NCBI RefSeq assembly: GCF_033100795.1
Contig: NZ_JAWLVI010000001.1
Coordinates: forward strand, 868,001 to 932,000
Length of the DNA: 64,000 bases
Direction: 5' to 3'
DNA from: Pseudothioclava sp033100795
GTDB lineage: Bacteria > Pseudomonadota > Alphaproteobacteria > Rhodobacterales > Rhodobacteraceae
Positions within the stretch are counted from its first letter, which is position 1; each line of letters starts with the position of its first letter. The position numbers were made by a program, and so were the translations under genes. This document shows, in pieces, positions 1-8,735 of the stretch. A model generated the notes under the pieces. That model made no database searches. It was not told the DNA's origin and was given only the letters and a program-made list of their open reading frames with translations.

Positions 1-687
1 TTTCAAAACAACAGACGAGGGCGCCGCTGCATCCCCTGCAAAGCCCACGAACTGCGCGGGGTTGCTCAGGCCGGTTTCCTCGGCCCCCGTCACGAACAGC
101 CCGCCATTGTGCACACGCATCGCGGTGACATCGGCCCACGAGCCTGCAACCAGCGGTGCGGCCTCGTCCAGAAACGCCTTGGCGCGGGCAATCACCCGCG
201 CGCCACGCGCCGCATCATAGCCCTTGCCCGAGGGCAGATCGCCCAAAGCATCGGTGCCGTAAAGCGCGTCATAAAGGCTGCCCCACCGCGCATTGGCGGC
301 GTTCAGGGCATAGCGCGCGTTGGTGATCGGCACCACCAATTGCGGGCCGCAAACTTCGGCGAATTCGGGATCGGTCGCGCCGGTCTCGATGGTGAAATCC
401 GGGCCTTCGGGCACCAGATAGCCGATCTCTTCAAGGAAGGCGCGATAGGCCACCGGATCATGCGCCTGCCCGCGATGATGCGCGTGCCAGTCGTCCAGAC
501 GGGCCTGCATCGCCTCGCGGGTGTCCAGATAGGCACGGTTGCGCGGACCGAAGTCATGCACCAGTTCCGACAGGCCCGCCCAGAAGGCATCCGCCGAGAC
601 GCCGCTATCGGGCAACGCACGGGTTTCGATGAATTCCACAAGCTCCGCTGCGACGCGAAGACCGTTACGCTCGATCCGATCAGGCAT
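1..687 (-). CDS. glcB: Malate synthase G, N-terminal part (cut by the window edge)
   Basis: The frame reads back from an ATG at 687-685 and stays open to base 1, giving 229 N-terminal residues of a protein that is usually about 720 long. It contains the malate synthase G signature NARYALNAANARWGSLYDAL near residues 123-142, followed by LYGTDALG. The enzyme condenses glyoxylate with acetyl-CoA to malate in the cytoplasm. It lies just downstream of, and on the same strand as, allA (114-base gap), whose reaction releases glyoxylate from ureidoglycolate, so here it probably serves purine catabolism as well as glycolate use. The active-site C-terminal half is outside the window. The family call is secure. 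Confidence 0.93.
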   Translation of the reverse strand, partial: MPDRIERNGLRVAAELVEFIETRALPDSGVSADAFWAGLSELVHDFGPRNRAYLDTREAMQARLDDWHAHHRGQAHDPVAYRAFLEEIGYLVPEGPDFTIETGATDPEFAEVCGPQLVVPITNARYALNAANARWGSLYDALYGTDALGDLPSGKGYDAARGARVIARAKAFLDEAAPLVAGSWADVTAMRVHNGGLFVTGAEETGLSNPAQFVGFAGDAAAPSSVVLK

Positions 688-801
688 GTTCTGGCTCTCT
701 GTATTCTATTGGATGCGAAGACCCTACGCCCTCGCTGTCCCGGTGTCTATTATCGTCGTCTTCGGATAAATCTGATGGACTATCAGGAAATGGTTGAAAG
801 T

Positions 802-1281
802 TCAGGCGCAGACCAGAACCGGCACCTCGAACCAGTGTTCGTGCAGATTGTTCCCTTCTCCGATGCGGTCGATCACGGCATAAAGCCCCTGCCCGCCGAT
901 TGGAGCCAGAACCCCGTGCCATGTGCCGCGCAGCAGATTGATGCCCTGCGTCCCCTCGGTCAGAAAGGCGCGCAGCGGGCCGGGTTTTCCGCCCGCATCG
1001 GGGGCGACAACCACCAGAAACGGCACCCCGTTCAGAGGCAAAAACGCCTGCGAGCCAAGCGGGTGACGTTCGACCAGATCGACCTTGCAAGGCAGGCTGC
1101 GGGGCTTGGCGTCAAACAGGCTGATCCCTGCGCGCCCAGTGCCAAAATCGACCCGCCCGAGGTCGTGGTGCCGCCCGCACATGCCCTGATTGATCACCAT
1201 ATCGGGGGCGTCGCGCAGTGAGATGATGTCACCGAAGGGCGCAAAGGCCTCGGGCGTCAGCGGTTCGATCCGAACGCTCAT
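802..1281 (-). CDS. allA: Ureidoglycolate lyase
   Basis: This 159-residue protein (family usually about 160-170) starts MSVRIEPLTPEAFAPFGD and contains GTWHGVLAP near residues 117-125 and EHWFEVP near the end, typical of AllA cupin-fold lyases that split ureidoglycolate into glyoxylate and urea. The ATG at 1281 overlaps the stop of puuE-uraD in an ATGA, so the two are translationally coupled. An in-frame ATG 27 bases further upstream lies inside puuE-uraD and is less likely. It sits between the allantoinase fusion and glcB, which fits the pathway order. Allantoicase, the step between allantoin hydrolysis and this enzyme, is not visible in the window. Confidence 0.92.
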   Translation of the reverse strand: MSVRIEPLTPEAFAPFGDIISLRDAPDMVINQGMCGRHHDLGRVDFGTGRAGISLFDAKPRSLPCKVDLVERHPLGSQAFLPLNGVPFLVVVAPDAGGKPGPLRAFLTEGTQGINLLRGTWHGVLAPIGGQGLYAVIDRIGEGNNLHEHWFEVPVLVCA

Positions 1282-2693
1282 GCCAGAATGTCCTTGAGCC
1301 GGTGCCATGCGATACGTTCGACCTGAGCGCAGGCTTCCGCGAATTCGGCCTCGCGGGTGTTTGCGATCCGCGCGTGGAAAGCCGCCAAAATCGTGGCTTT
1401 GGTGTTGTCCTTCACCGCGATGATGAAAGGGAAGCCGAAGCGGTCAACATAGCGCGCGTTCAGGTCTTCAAAGGTCGCGCGTTCGGCATCGGTCAGCGCA
1501 TCAAGCCCCGCGCTGGCCTGCTCGGAGGTGCTCTCGGCGGTCAGGCGTTTGGCCTGCGCCAGCTTGCCCGCCAGATCGGGGTGTGCGGTCAGAACGCCCA
1601 GCCGTTCAGCCTCGGACGCGGAGCGGAACACCCGCGCCAAGACCGAGGCAACCCCTTCGTGGCAATCATGCGCGGGGCCAAGCTCCAGATCAAAGGCGCG
1701 TTCGGCAATCCAGGCGGAATGCTCGTAAATGCCGCCAAACGCCTCGACAAAGCTGGGTTTGGCCATTTGCGAGGGGCGCTCGCGCCGCTGATGCGGATGC
1801 GCGCTGGCCCAATGCTGCGCGATCTCGGTGCGGCGCGCGAACCAGACGTCCTCGAAGCCTTGTGCATACTCCAGAAAGCGCTTCAGCCCCGCGATCTTGC
1901 CCGGACGCCCGATCAGGCGGCAATGCAGACCGATCGAGAACATCTTGGCCGCCCCCGCCTGCCCTTCGGCATAAAGCGTGTCGAAGCTGTCCTTGAGGTA
2001 GGTGAAGAACTGCTCGCCCTCGATATAGCCGGGCGCAGTGGCAAAGCGCATGTCGTTGGCTTCCAGCGTGTAGGGAATCACCAGCTGGTCCCGTAGCCCA
2101 TATTCGCGCCAATAGGGCAGATCGTCGTCATAGGTGTCCGACACCCAGTCGAAGCCGCCCTCTTCGGCCACAAGCCGCACAGTATTGGCCGAGCACCGGC
2201 CCGTATACCAGCCGCGCGGACGCTCGCCCACGACCTCGGTATGAAGGCGGATGGCTTCGGCGATCTGGGCGCGCTCCTGCTCTTCGGGCATATCCTTGTG
2301 TTCGACCCATTTCAGGCCATGCGAGGCGATCTCCCACCCCGCCGCTTTCATCGCCGCCACCTGCTCGGGCGAGCGCGCAAGGGCCGTCGCAACCCCGTAG
2401 ATCGTGACCGGAACATCCATCGCCGTGAACAGCCGGTGCAAGCGCCAGAACCCCGCCCGCGCGCCGTATTCATAGATGGATTCCATGTTCCAGTGGCGCT
2501 GGCCCTGCCATTGCGCAGCCCCCGCAATATCGGACAGAAACGCCTCCGAGGCCGCATCGCCATGCAGCACGCAATTCTCGCCGCCCTCTTCGTAATTCAG
2601 CACCAGCGAGATGGCGAGTTTCGCGCCATTGGGCCAGCGGGCATCGGGCTGCGCGCTTCCGTATCCACGCATATCACGGTCATAGCGAAGCAT
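1278..2693 (-). CDS. Fused allantoinase (PuuE) and OHCU decarboxylase (UraD)
   Basis: The 471-residue protein has two domains. Residues 1-305 match cofactor-light allantoinase PuuE of the polysaccharide deacetylase fold (LVLNYEEGGE near 30, EIASHGLKWVEH near 121, GWYTGRCS near 161). Residues 309-471 match 2-oxo-4-hydroxy-4-carboxy-5-ureidoimidazoline decarboxylase UraD (catalytic HPDLAG near 371, FGFPF at 419, NTREAE near 445). UraD makes S-allantoin and PuuE opens its ring, so the fusion joins consecutive steps. The ATG at 2693 is preceded by GGAGGA at a good distance; an extension further upstream would run into the hiuH promoter region. The stop overlaps allA by 4 bases. Confidence 0.93.
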   Translation of the reverse strand: MLRYDRDMRGYGSAQPDARWPNGAKLAISLVLNYEEGGENCVLHGDAASEAFLSDIAGAAQWQGQRHWNMESIYEYGARAGFWRLHRLFTAMDVPVTIYGVATALARSPEQVAAMKAAGWEIASHGLKWVEHKDMPEEQERAQIAEAIRLHTEVVGERPRGWYTGRCSANTVRLVAEEGGFDWVSDTYDDDLPYWREYGLRDQLVIPYTLEANDMRFATAPGYIEGEQFFTYLKDSFDTLYAEGQAGAAKMFSIGLHCRLIGRPGKIAGLKRFLEYAQGFEDVWFARRTEIAQHWASAHPHQRRERPSQMAKPSFVEAFGGIYEHSAWIAERAFDLELGPAHDCHEGVASVLARVFRSASEAERLGVLTAHPDLAGKLAQAKRLTAESTSEQASAGLDALTDAERATFEDLNARYVDRFGFPFIIAVKDNTKATILAAFHARIANTREAEFAEACAQVERIAWHRLKDILA

Positions 2694-2838
2694 ACTGTCC
2701 TCCGTTCGTTTCCGCCGTTCTATCGCAAGAAGGCCGGAAAGCATTATCTGGATTTTCCAGAAGAAGTTTTTAGTCAAACCGTCTGGCGCATTGCGGGCGT
2801 TGCTTCGATGATAGGCGAAACGACCGAGGGGAGAAACC

Positions 2839-3195
2839 ATGTCCGGCTATCTGACAACGCACGTCCTTGATACCGCCCGCGGCTGCCCCGCCGAAGGGCT
2901 GAAGATCGACCTCTACCGGATCGAGGGCGAAACGCGCACGCATCTGCGCAGCCTTGCCACCAATGCGGACGGGCGCACCGACAGCCAGATCCTGCCCGCG
3001 CCCGAGTTCGCAACCGGCACTTATGAATTGGTGTTCCACGCGGGCGCCTATCTGGATGCGACGGGCACCCCGCCCGAGGCGCCGCGCTTTATCGACATCG
3101 TGCCGATCCGCTTTGGCATCAGCGACCCTGCCGCGCATTATCATGTGCCGCTTTTGCTGTCGCCGTTCGGCTATTCGACCTATCGCGGAAGCTAG
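2839..3195 (+). CDS. hiuH: 5-hydroxyisourate hydrolase (transthyretin-like)
   Basis: A 118-residue protein with the family landmarks: N-terminal LTTHVLDTARGCPAEG, central RTDSQILP, and the C-terminal tetrapeptide YRGS that is diagnostic of HIU hydrolase rather than true transthyretin. It hydrolyses 5-hydroxyisourate, the product of urate oxidase, to OHCU, the substrate of the neighbouring UraD domain. GAGGGGAG precedes the ATG. It is divergent from puuE-uraD across a 145-base intergenic region. The stop TAG shares the tetranucleotide CTAG at 3192-3195 with the stop of the convergent LysR gene. Confidence 0.95.
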   Translation: MSGYLTTHVLDTARGCPAEGLKIDLYRIEGETRTHLRSLATNADGRTDSQILPAPEFATGTYELVFHAGAYLDATGTPPEAPRFIDIVPIRFGISDPAAHYHVPLLLSPFGYSTYRGS

Positions 3196-4091
3196 GCAAC
3201 CGCGCGGCGGATATGCTCGACCATGAAATCCAGAAACAGCCGCGTTTTCGGGTCTTGCCGTTTGCGGTGGGTATAAAGGCACGCCATCTGGATCGGAACG
3301 GGCGGCTCGTCGGGCAGCACCGGCACAAGCCGACCTGCGGCCAGATGCTCTGACACCTCAAAGACGGGCTTCAGGATCACGCCCTGCCCGTCCAGCGCCC
3401 AGTTGGTCAGCACATCGCCGTCGTCCGTCTCCATCGGCCCCGACACCGCCACACGGCGCACGCCATCGGGCGATTGCAAGGGCCACTGGAACTCGGCCAC
3501 GCCGGGATAGCGCAGGTTCAGGCAATCGTGGTTCTGGCGCAGATCGGTGCTGTCCTTGGGCTGGCCGCGCGCCGCGATATAGGTGGGGGCGGCACAAAGC
3601 ACCCTCTCGCAATCGGTGATCTTGCGGATACGCAGCGTCGAATCCTCGGGGATGCCCAGAAAGAACGCCGCGTCCAGCCCTTCCGCCGTCAGGTCCAGCT
3701 TACGATCCGACAGCCGCAACCGGACCGAGATCATCGGATAACTCTCGCGGAACTTCGGCACCATCGGCGCAATCAGCCGCCGCCCGACACCCAGAGGCGC
3801 CGCCACATACAGCGTGCCGCGCGGCGTTTGCGTGACACTTGAAACCTCGGCCTCGGCCTCGTCCACCGCATCCAGAACCTTGCGCGCGCCTGCGTAGAAC
3901 AGCACGCCTTGCTCGGTCGCGTTCAGCGTCCGCGTGGTGCGCTGGAACAGACGCACGTTCAGATGTTCCTCAAGCTGCTGGATACGCGCGGACGCCACCG
4001 CCGCAGAAATCCGCTGGTCTCGGGCCGCCGCCGACATATTGCCCAATTCATAGACACGAACGAAGGTGCGCAGGTTATCGAGATAGGCCAT
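3192..4091 (-). CDS. LysR-family transcriptional regulator
   Basis: A 299-residue protein with an N-terminal winged HTH (residues about 1-60, AYLDNLRTFVRVYELGNMSAAAR, ending in RLFQRTTRTLNATEQG in spaced form) and a substrate-binding domain (about 90-295). The HTH lacks the usual serine-rich recognition start but the layout is typical of the family. It is divergent from puuD and surrounded by urate-degradation genes, so control of puuD and hiuH by a purine-pathway metabolite is the likely role; this is inference. A GAAA-N12-TTTC dyad at 4115-4134 lies between it and puuD and could be its site. Confidence 0.85.
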   Translation of the reverse strand: MAYLDNLRTFVRVYELGNMSAAARDQRISAAVASARIQQLEEHLNVRLFQRTTRTLNATEQGVLFYAGARKVLDAVDEAEAEVSSVTQTPRGTLYVAAPLGVGRRLIAPMVPKFRESYPMISVRLRLSDRKLDLTAEGLDAAFFLGIPEDSTLRIRKITDCERVLCAAPTYIAARGQPKDSTDLRQNHDCLNLRYPGVAEFQWPLQSPDGVRRVAVSGPMETDDGDVLTNWALDGQGVILKPVFEVSEHLAAGRLVPVLPDEPPVPIQMACLYTHRKRQDPKTRLFLDFMVEHIRRAVA

Positions 4092-4194
4092 GGCGTTATT
4101 GTTTGATCTTTTTTGAAAGAGCTCCGATGATTTCCCTCATACACCCAGAAGGTCTGTTTCGCTAGCATCGACCTTGAAGACAGGGAGACCCATC

Positions 4195-5448
4195 ATGCTC
4201 GACTTGGCATTTTTCTGGGAATGGCTCGGATTCGCCGTTCGCTGGCTACATGTGATCACCGCGATTGCGTGGATCGGGTCGTCGTTTTATTTCGTCGCGC
4301 TTGACCTTGGGCTGCGCAAGGCGCCGAACCTGCCCAAAGGCGCGCATGGCGAGGAATGGCAGGTCCACGGCGGCGGGTTTTACCACATCCGCAAGTTTCT
4401 GGTCGCCCCCGAGGCGATGCCCGAGCACCTGACATGGTTCAAATGGGAGAGCTATGCGACATGGCTCTCGGGCGCGGCGCTTTTGATGGTCGTCTATTGG
4501 GTGGGGGCCGATCTGTTCCTGATCGACACCGCCAAGGTCGAGCTGACGCAATGGCAGGCGATCGCGATTTCTGCCGCCTCCCTGACCATCGGCTGGTTGG
4601 TCTATGACCGGCTGTGCAAATCGCCACTGGGCGAGAAACCGACCGTCCTGATGGTGCTTTTGTTCATCCTTCTGGTCGCGATGGCCTGGGGCTATACGCA
4701 GATTTTCACGGGCCGCGCCTCGCTTTTGCATCTGGGTGCCTTCACCGCGACGATCATGTCGGCCAATGTGTTCCAGATCATCATTCCGAACCAGAAGATC
4801 GTGGTCGCCGACCTCAAGGCGGGCCGCACGCCTGACCCGAAATATGGCAAAATCGCCAAGCTGCGCTCGACGCATAACAACTATCTGACGCTGCCGGTCG
4901 TGTTTCTGATGCTGTCGAACCACTACCCGCTGGCCTTCGCAAGCGAGTATAACTGGCTGATCGCGGGGCTTGTGTTCCTGATGGGGGTGACGATCCGGCA
5001 CTGGTTCAACGCGGGCCACGCCCGCGCGGCCAAGCCCTATTGGACGATCCCCGCGACGGTGGTTCTGTTTCTGGCGGTGATGTGGCTGTCAACCGCGCCC
5101 CTGCGCCAGTCCAGCTATGACGAGGCCGAAGCCCGCCCGCTGACCGAAACCGAGCGTGTCTTTGCCGAGGCCGAGGGCTTTGACGAGGTGCAGGACATCG
5201 TTCTGGGCCGCTGTTCAATGTGCCACACGCGCGAGCCGGGCTATGAGGGCATTACCCACGCGCCGCGCAATGTGCTTTTGGAGACCACACCCGAAATCGC
5301 CAATGCCGCGCGCCAGATCTATATTCAGGCGGGCGTCACCAATGCGATGCCGCCCGCGAATGTGTCCTATATGGAGCCCGAAGAACGCGCCGCCATCGTG
5401 CGCTGGTATCGCGCGGCAACGGGCGGGGCGCAGCTGGCTGCGAATTAG
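4195..5448 (+). CDS. puuD: Membrane urate oxidase with C-terminal cytochrome c domain
   Basis: A 417-residue protein with about eight or nine hydrophobic segments over residues 10-300 and a c-type heme motif CSMCH at 340-344. This is the layout of PuuD, an integral membrane urate hydroxylase that oxidises urate to 5-hydroxyisourate and feeds electrons to the respiratory chain rather than to oxygen directly. Histidines in WLHVITAIAWIGSS and ALGGGFYH-like segments (HGGGFYH near 58-64) suit heme or metal ligation. The ATG at 4195 follows GGGAGA; a TTG at 4174 is possible but has no site. It is convergent with murD, sharing TTAG at 5445-5448. Confidence 0.92.
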   Translation: MLDLAFFWEWLGFAVRWLHVITAIAWIGSSFYFVALDLGLRKAPNLPKGAHGEEWQVHGGGFYHIRKFLVAPEAMPEHLTWFKWESYATWLSGAALLMVVYWVGADLFLIDTAKVELTQWQAIAISAASLTIGWLVYDRLCKSPLGEKPTVLMVLLFILLVAMAWGYTQIFTGRASLLHLGAFTATIMSANVFQIIIPNQKIVVADLKAGRTPDPKYGKIAKLRSTHNNYLTLPVVFLMLSNHYPLAFASEYNWLIAGLVFLMGVTIRHWFNAGHARAAKPYWTIPATVVLFLAVMWLSTAPLRQSSYDEAEARPLTETERVFAEAEGFDEVQDIVLGRCSMCHTREPGYEGITHAPRNVLLETTPEIANAARQIYIQAGVTNAMPPANVSYMEPEERAAIVRWYRAATGGAQLAAN

Positions 5449-6845
5449 TCCGGCAAGCCCTGAACCAGCGCGGTGAAATCCTCGCCGCGCATTTCGAAAT
5501 TCGGATATTGGTCAAAGGACGCCGCAGCCGGGGCCAAAAGCACAGTGTCACCCGCTTCGGCATCGCGCGCAGCCGCCTCGACCGCGCGGGCCATGGTTTC
5601 GCAAATCTCGTGGTCGACCCCCGCCAGATCCAGCGCGAAATCGCGTGCCGAATGGCCGATGAAATAGGCTTTGCGCACCGATCCCAGATGGGCCGCCAGC
5701 GCGGCCACGCCGCCCTCTTTACCCAGCCCGCCTGCGATCCAGCGGATGTTCTGGAACGCCTGGAGCGCCTTGGCGGCGCTATCGACATTTGTCGCTTTTG
5801 AATCGTTCACATAACGCACGCCGCGCTTTTCCGCGATGGTCTGCGAGCGGTGCGGCAGCCCGCCAAAGCTGTGGAAGGCCGCTTCGATCTCGCGGGGCGC
5901 AATCCCAAGAGCTCGCACCGCCGCATAGGCCGCGCAGGCGTTCTGGTGGTTATGCGCGCCCGGCAAGCCCTGCACCGAACGCAGGTCGATCGAGGCCACC
6001 TGGCGCCCCTTGCGCCACTCGCTGAGGAACCCCTTGCGGGCAAAGACAGACCAGCCGTAGTCGCCCAGTTTGCGCGCCGCCGAGACACGGATCAGCCGGT
6101 CATCCTCGCGCGAGGTGGCGATCTGGTTGGCAAGGTAAACGCCCTCTGGCTCGTCCACGCCGATCACGGCACGGTCCGGCCCGCCTTCGGCAAACAGCCG
6201 TCGCTTGGCCGCGAAATAGCCGCCCATGCCTGCGTGACGGTCCAGATGATCGGGCGAGAGATTGGTGAACACCGCGATGTCGGGGGTCAGCGCGCGGGCC
6301 AGATCGGTCTGATAGCTGGAGAGTTCAAGCACCACGACCTCGCCATCCTCGGGCGGGTCTATATCCAGCACGCCGCGCCCGATATTACCTGCCATCTGCG
6401 TGGGTCGCCCCGCGTGGTGCAGGATGTGATGGATCAGCGCCGTCGTCGTCGATTTGCCGTTCGATCCGGTGACACAGATCACCCGCGGCGACACGTCGAA
6501 ATCGTCCCAGTCGCCCGTGGCAAAGGACGCAAAGAACAGGCCGATGTCATTGTCGACCGGCACGCCCTCGGCCATTGCCTGCGCGATGATGCGGTTCGGC
6601 GCGGGGTAAAGATGCGGGATGCCGGGCGAGACGATCAGCGCGGAAACCCCCTCAAACGCGCCCTGACGGGTCAGGTCGTGGCAGGCAAACCCCGCCTCTT
6701 CGGCGCGCGCACGGCCCTCGGGGCTGTCGTCCCAGCACAGGGGCGTGGCCCCGCCAGCGCGCAGCGCCGCAGCCGTCGCCAACCCCGAGCGCCCCAGCCC
6801 CAGAACCGCAACCTTCTGTCCGTCAAATCCCTGAACCGGTATCAT
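5445..6845 (-). CDS. murD: UDP-N-acetylmuramoylalanine-D-glutamate ligase
   Basis: This 466-residue Mur ligase has an N-terminal dinucleotide-like loop (VLGLGRSGLATA), the ATP loop GSNGKSTTTAL near residues 120-130 and the C-terminal motif YVNDSKATN. It adds D-glutamate to UDP-MurNAc-L-Ala in the cytoplasm. I chose the ATG that gives MIPVQGFDGQKV, which matches the usual N-terminus; ATGs at 6851 and 6857 in the same frame would add two or four residues. It is the last gene of the dcw run and lies 71 bases beyond the TPR-protein gene. No ftsW or murG follows; the next gene, puuD, is convergent and overlaps by 4 bases. Confidence 0.95.
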   Translation of the reverse strand: MIPVQGFDGQKVAVLGLGRSGLATAAALRAGGATPLCWDDSPEGRARAEEAGFACHDLTRQGAFEGVSALIVSPGIPHLYPAPNRIIAQAMAEGVPVDNDIGLFFASFATGDWDDFDVSPRVICVTGSNGKSTTTALIHHILHHAGRPTQMAGNIGRGVLDIDPPEDGEVVVLELSSYQTDLARALTPDIAVFTNLSPDHLDRHAGMGGYFAAKRRLFAEGGPDRAVIGVDEPEGVYLANQIATSREDDRLIRVSAARKLGDYGWSVFARKGFLSEWRKGRQVASIDLRSVQGLPGAHNHQNACAAYAAVRALGIAPREIEAAFHSFGGLPHRSQTIAEKRGVRYVNDSKATNVDSAAKALQAFQNIRWIAGGLGKEGGVAALAAHLGSVRKAYFIGHSARDFALDLAGVDHEICETMARAVEAAARDAEAGDTVLLAPAAASFDQYPNFEMRGEDFTALVQGLPD

Positions 6846-6916
6846 CGCCATCCCCATCGCCTGCGCGCCTTTCGCGCCCTATTGGGATAGGTGAAGTGCA
6901 GCGAAAGGAAAAGGGG

Positions 6917-7597
6917 TCAGCCGAGCGCTTTTACCTCGTCGCGCAGGCGTTCTGCCTCGTCCGCGCGGTCCCCCGTTTCGAGAAAGGTGATGAAATCCAG
7001 TCGCGCGCGGCGTGCAAGCGATGGATCGGCCTGCGGGTCCACCTCAAGCGCCGCACGGAAAAGCGCCTCTGCCTCGACCCCGTGCCCCGAGCGGAGCAGC
7101 GCGGGCGCGACCGTCAGCCCAAGGTTCAGATGCAGGGGGTCAGCCTTGCCAAGCGCGCGCCGCGACAGCGCCAGCGCCTCGCTGGCCGCACGATAGGCCG
7201 CGTCGTTATTCGGATGGAGCAACGAAAGCCAGCACAGAGCATCGGCCAGCACCAAAGGATCGGCCCCGAGCCTGCGGTCGATCGCGATGGCCGCTTCAAG
7301 CCGGGCAGTCGCAGGTTGCGCCTCGTCCGCCTCGGCATAGGCCTCGGCCGCCAGCATCATCGCCTGATGCCGCTCATGCGAGAAACGTCCGAAATGGCGC
7401 AGCGCCAGATCGGCGGCCTTGTCATAGGCGCGCTGCTTTTCGGCAAGCGAGGTCAGGCGTGCGCCCTCTTCCATCGCCTCGACGAACCCCGCCTGCCCTG
7501 CATTGCGCAAGCCAGCCGCCCGCGCTGCCCTGCGCGAGCGCGAGATCGCGACACCGATCATCAAGATCAATACAAAGGGAACAAACGCCAAAAGCAT
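6917..7597 (-). CDS. Membrane-anchored TPR-like protein in the dcw cluster
   Basis: I do not recognise a named family. The 226-residue protein has one N-terminal membrane segment (residues 1-18, very hydrophobic, followed by SRSRRAARAAG, so probably N-out or signal-anchor) and then an alanine-rich helical region that reads like four to five degenerate tetratricopeptide repeats, with pairs such as AAEAYAEADEAQPATARLEAAI and ALFRAALEVDPQADPSLA in shortened form. It sits between mraY and murD on the same strand, 52 and 71 bases from them, so it is likely co-transcribed. A scaffolding role in envelope synthesis is possible but unproven. Confidence 0.7.
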   Translation of the reverse strand: MLLAFVPFVLILMIGVAISRSRRAARAAGLRNAGQAGFVEAMEEGARLTSLAEKQRAYDKAADLALRHFGRFSHERHQAMMLAAEAYAEADEAQPATARLEAAIAIDRRLGADPLVLADALCWLSLLHPNNDAAYRAASEALALSRRALGKADPLHLNLGLTVAPALLRSGHGVEAEALFRAALEVDPQADPSLARRARLDFITFLETGDRADEAERLRDEVKALG

Positions 7598-7649
7598 CCG
7601 ATTTATCTACCAGACCCGAAACCATCGGGAAATCACTACACAGAACACA

Positions 7650-8732
7650 TTAACGAAGCTTCAGCGTCGCCAGCCCGATCAAAGCAAGAATAAGCGAGAT
7701 AATCCAGAAGCGGATCACGATTTGCGGCTCGGCCCAGCCTTTCTTTTCGAAATGGTGGTGAATCGGTGCCATCAGGAAGACGCGCTTGCCGGTGCGTTTG
7801 AAATAAAGCACCTGAATGATGACCGAAAGCGCCTCGACCACGAACAGGCCGCCGACGATGGCCAGCACGATCTCGTGCTTGGTGCAAACCGCAATCGCCC
7901 CCAAGGCGCCGCCAAGCGCAAGCGAACCGGTATCGCCCATGAACACAGCCGCGGGCGGCGCGTTATACCACAAGAAGCCAAGCCCGCCGCCGATCAGCGC
8001 GGCGGTAAAGATGAAAATCTCGCCGGTGCCGGGCACGAAATGCACGCCCAGATAGTCGGTAAAGTCGACGCGCCCCACGACATAGGCAATCGCCCCCAAG
8101 GTGCCCGCCGCAATCATCACCGGCATAATCGCCAGCCCGTCCAGACCATCGGTCAGGTTGACCGCATTGGCCGAACCCACGATCACGATCATCGCGAAGG
8201 GAACGAAGAACCACGACAGGTTGATCAGCGTGTCTTTGAACACCGGCAGCGCAAGCTGGTTCGAGAGCGCCTCGGGATGCGCCAGCGAGGCCGCAATCGC
8301 GGCAATCGCCGCCAGCGCCAGCCCCAGCCCCATGCGGATGCGCCCGCTGACACCCTCGGTGTTCTGCTTGGACACTTTCGCGTAATCGTCCCAGAACCCG
8401 ATCAGACCGTAACCATATGTTACAAAAAGAACAATCCAGACATATGGGTTATCCAGCCGCGCCCAGAGAAGCGTCGAGACCAGCAGCGAGGACAGGATCA
8501 GAAGCCCCCCCATCGTCGGCGTGCCCGCCTTGGCGAAATGCCCCTCGGGGCCGTCAGTGCGGATCGGCTGCCCCTTTCCCTGCTTGCGCCGCAAGACGTT
8601 AATCAGCGGGCGCCCGAAGAGGAACCCGAAGATCAGCGCGGTAAAGAAGGCCGCCCCCGCGCGGAAGGTGATATAGCGAAACAGGTTGAACAGGTCGCCC
8701 CCGTCCGACAATCCAGCGAGCCAATAGAGCAT
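7650..8732 (-). CDS. mraY: Phospho-N-acetylmuramoyl-pentapeptide-transferase
   Basis: A 360-residue polytopic membrane protein starting MLYWLAGLSDGGDLFNLFRY, with the MraY/WecA catalytic signatures TPTMGGLL near residue 72, NLTDGLDGLA near 190 and APIHHHFE near 323. It transfers phospho-MurNAc-pentapeptide to undecaprenyl phosphate, making lipid I on the inner face of the cytoplasmic membrane. The length is normal. Its ATG is 3 bases after the murF stop, showing tight coupling, and it is followed by the TPR-protein gene. Confidence 0.97.
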   Translation of the reverse strand: MLYWLAGLSDGGDLFNLFRYITFRAGAAFFTALIFGFLFGRPLINVLRRKQGKGQPIRTDGPEGHFAKAGTPTMGGLLILSSLLVSTLLWARLDNPYVWIVLFVTYGYGLIGFWDDYAKVSKQNTEGVSGRIRMGLGLALAAIAAIAASLAHPEALSNQLALPVFKDTLINLSWFFVPFAMIVIVGSANAVNLTDGLDGLAIMPVMIAAGTLGAIAYVVGRVDFTDYLGVHFVPGTGEIFIFTAALIGGGLGFLWYNAPPAAVFMGDTGSLALGGALGAIAVCTKHEIVLAIVGGLFVVEALSVIIQVLYFKRTGKRVFLMAPIHHHFEKKGWAEPQIVIRFWIISLILALIGLATLKLR

Positions 8733-8735
8733 CCG

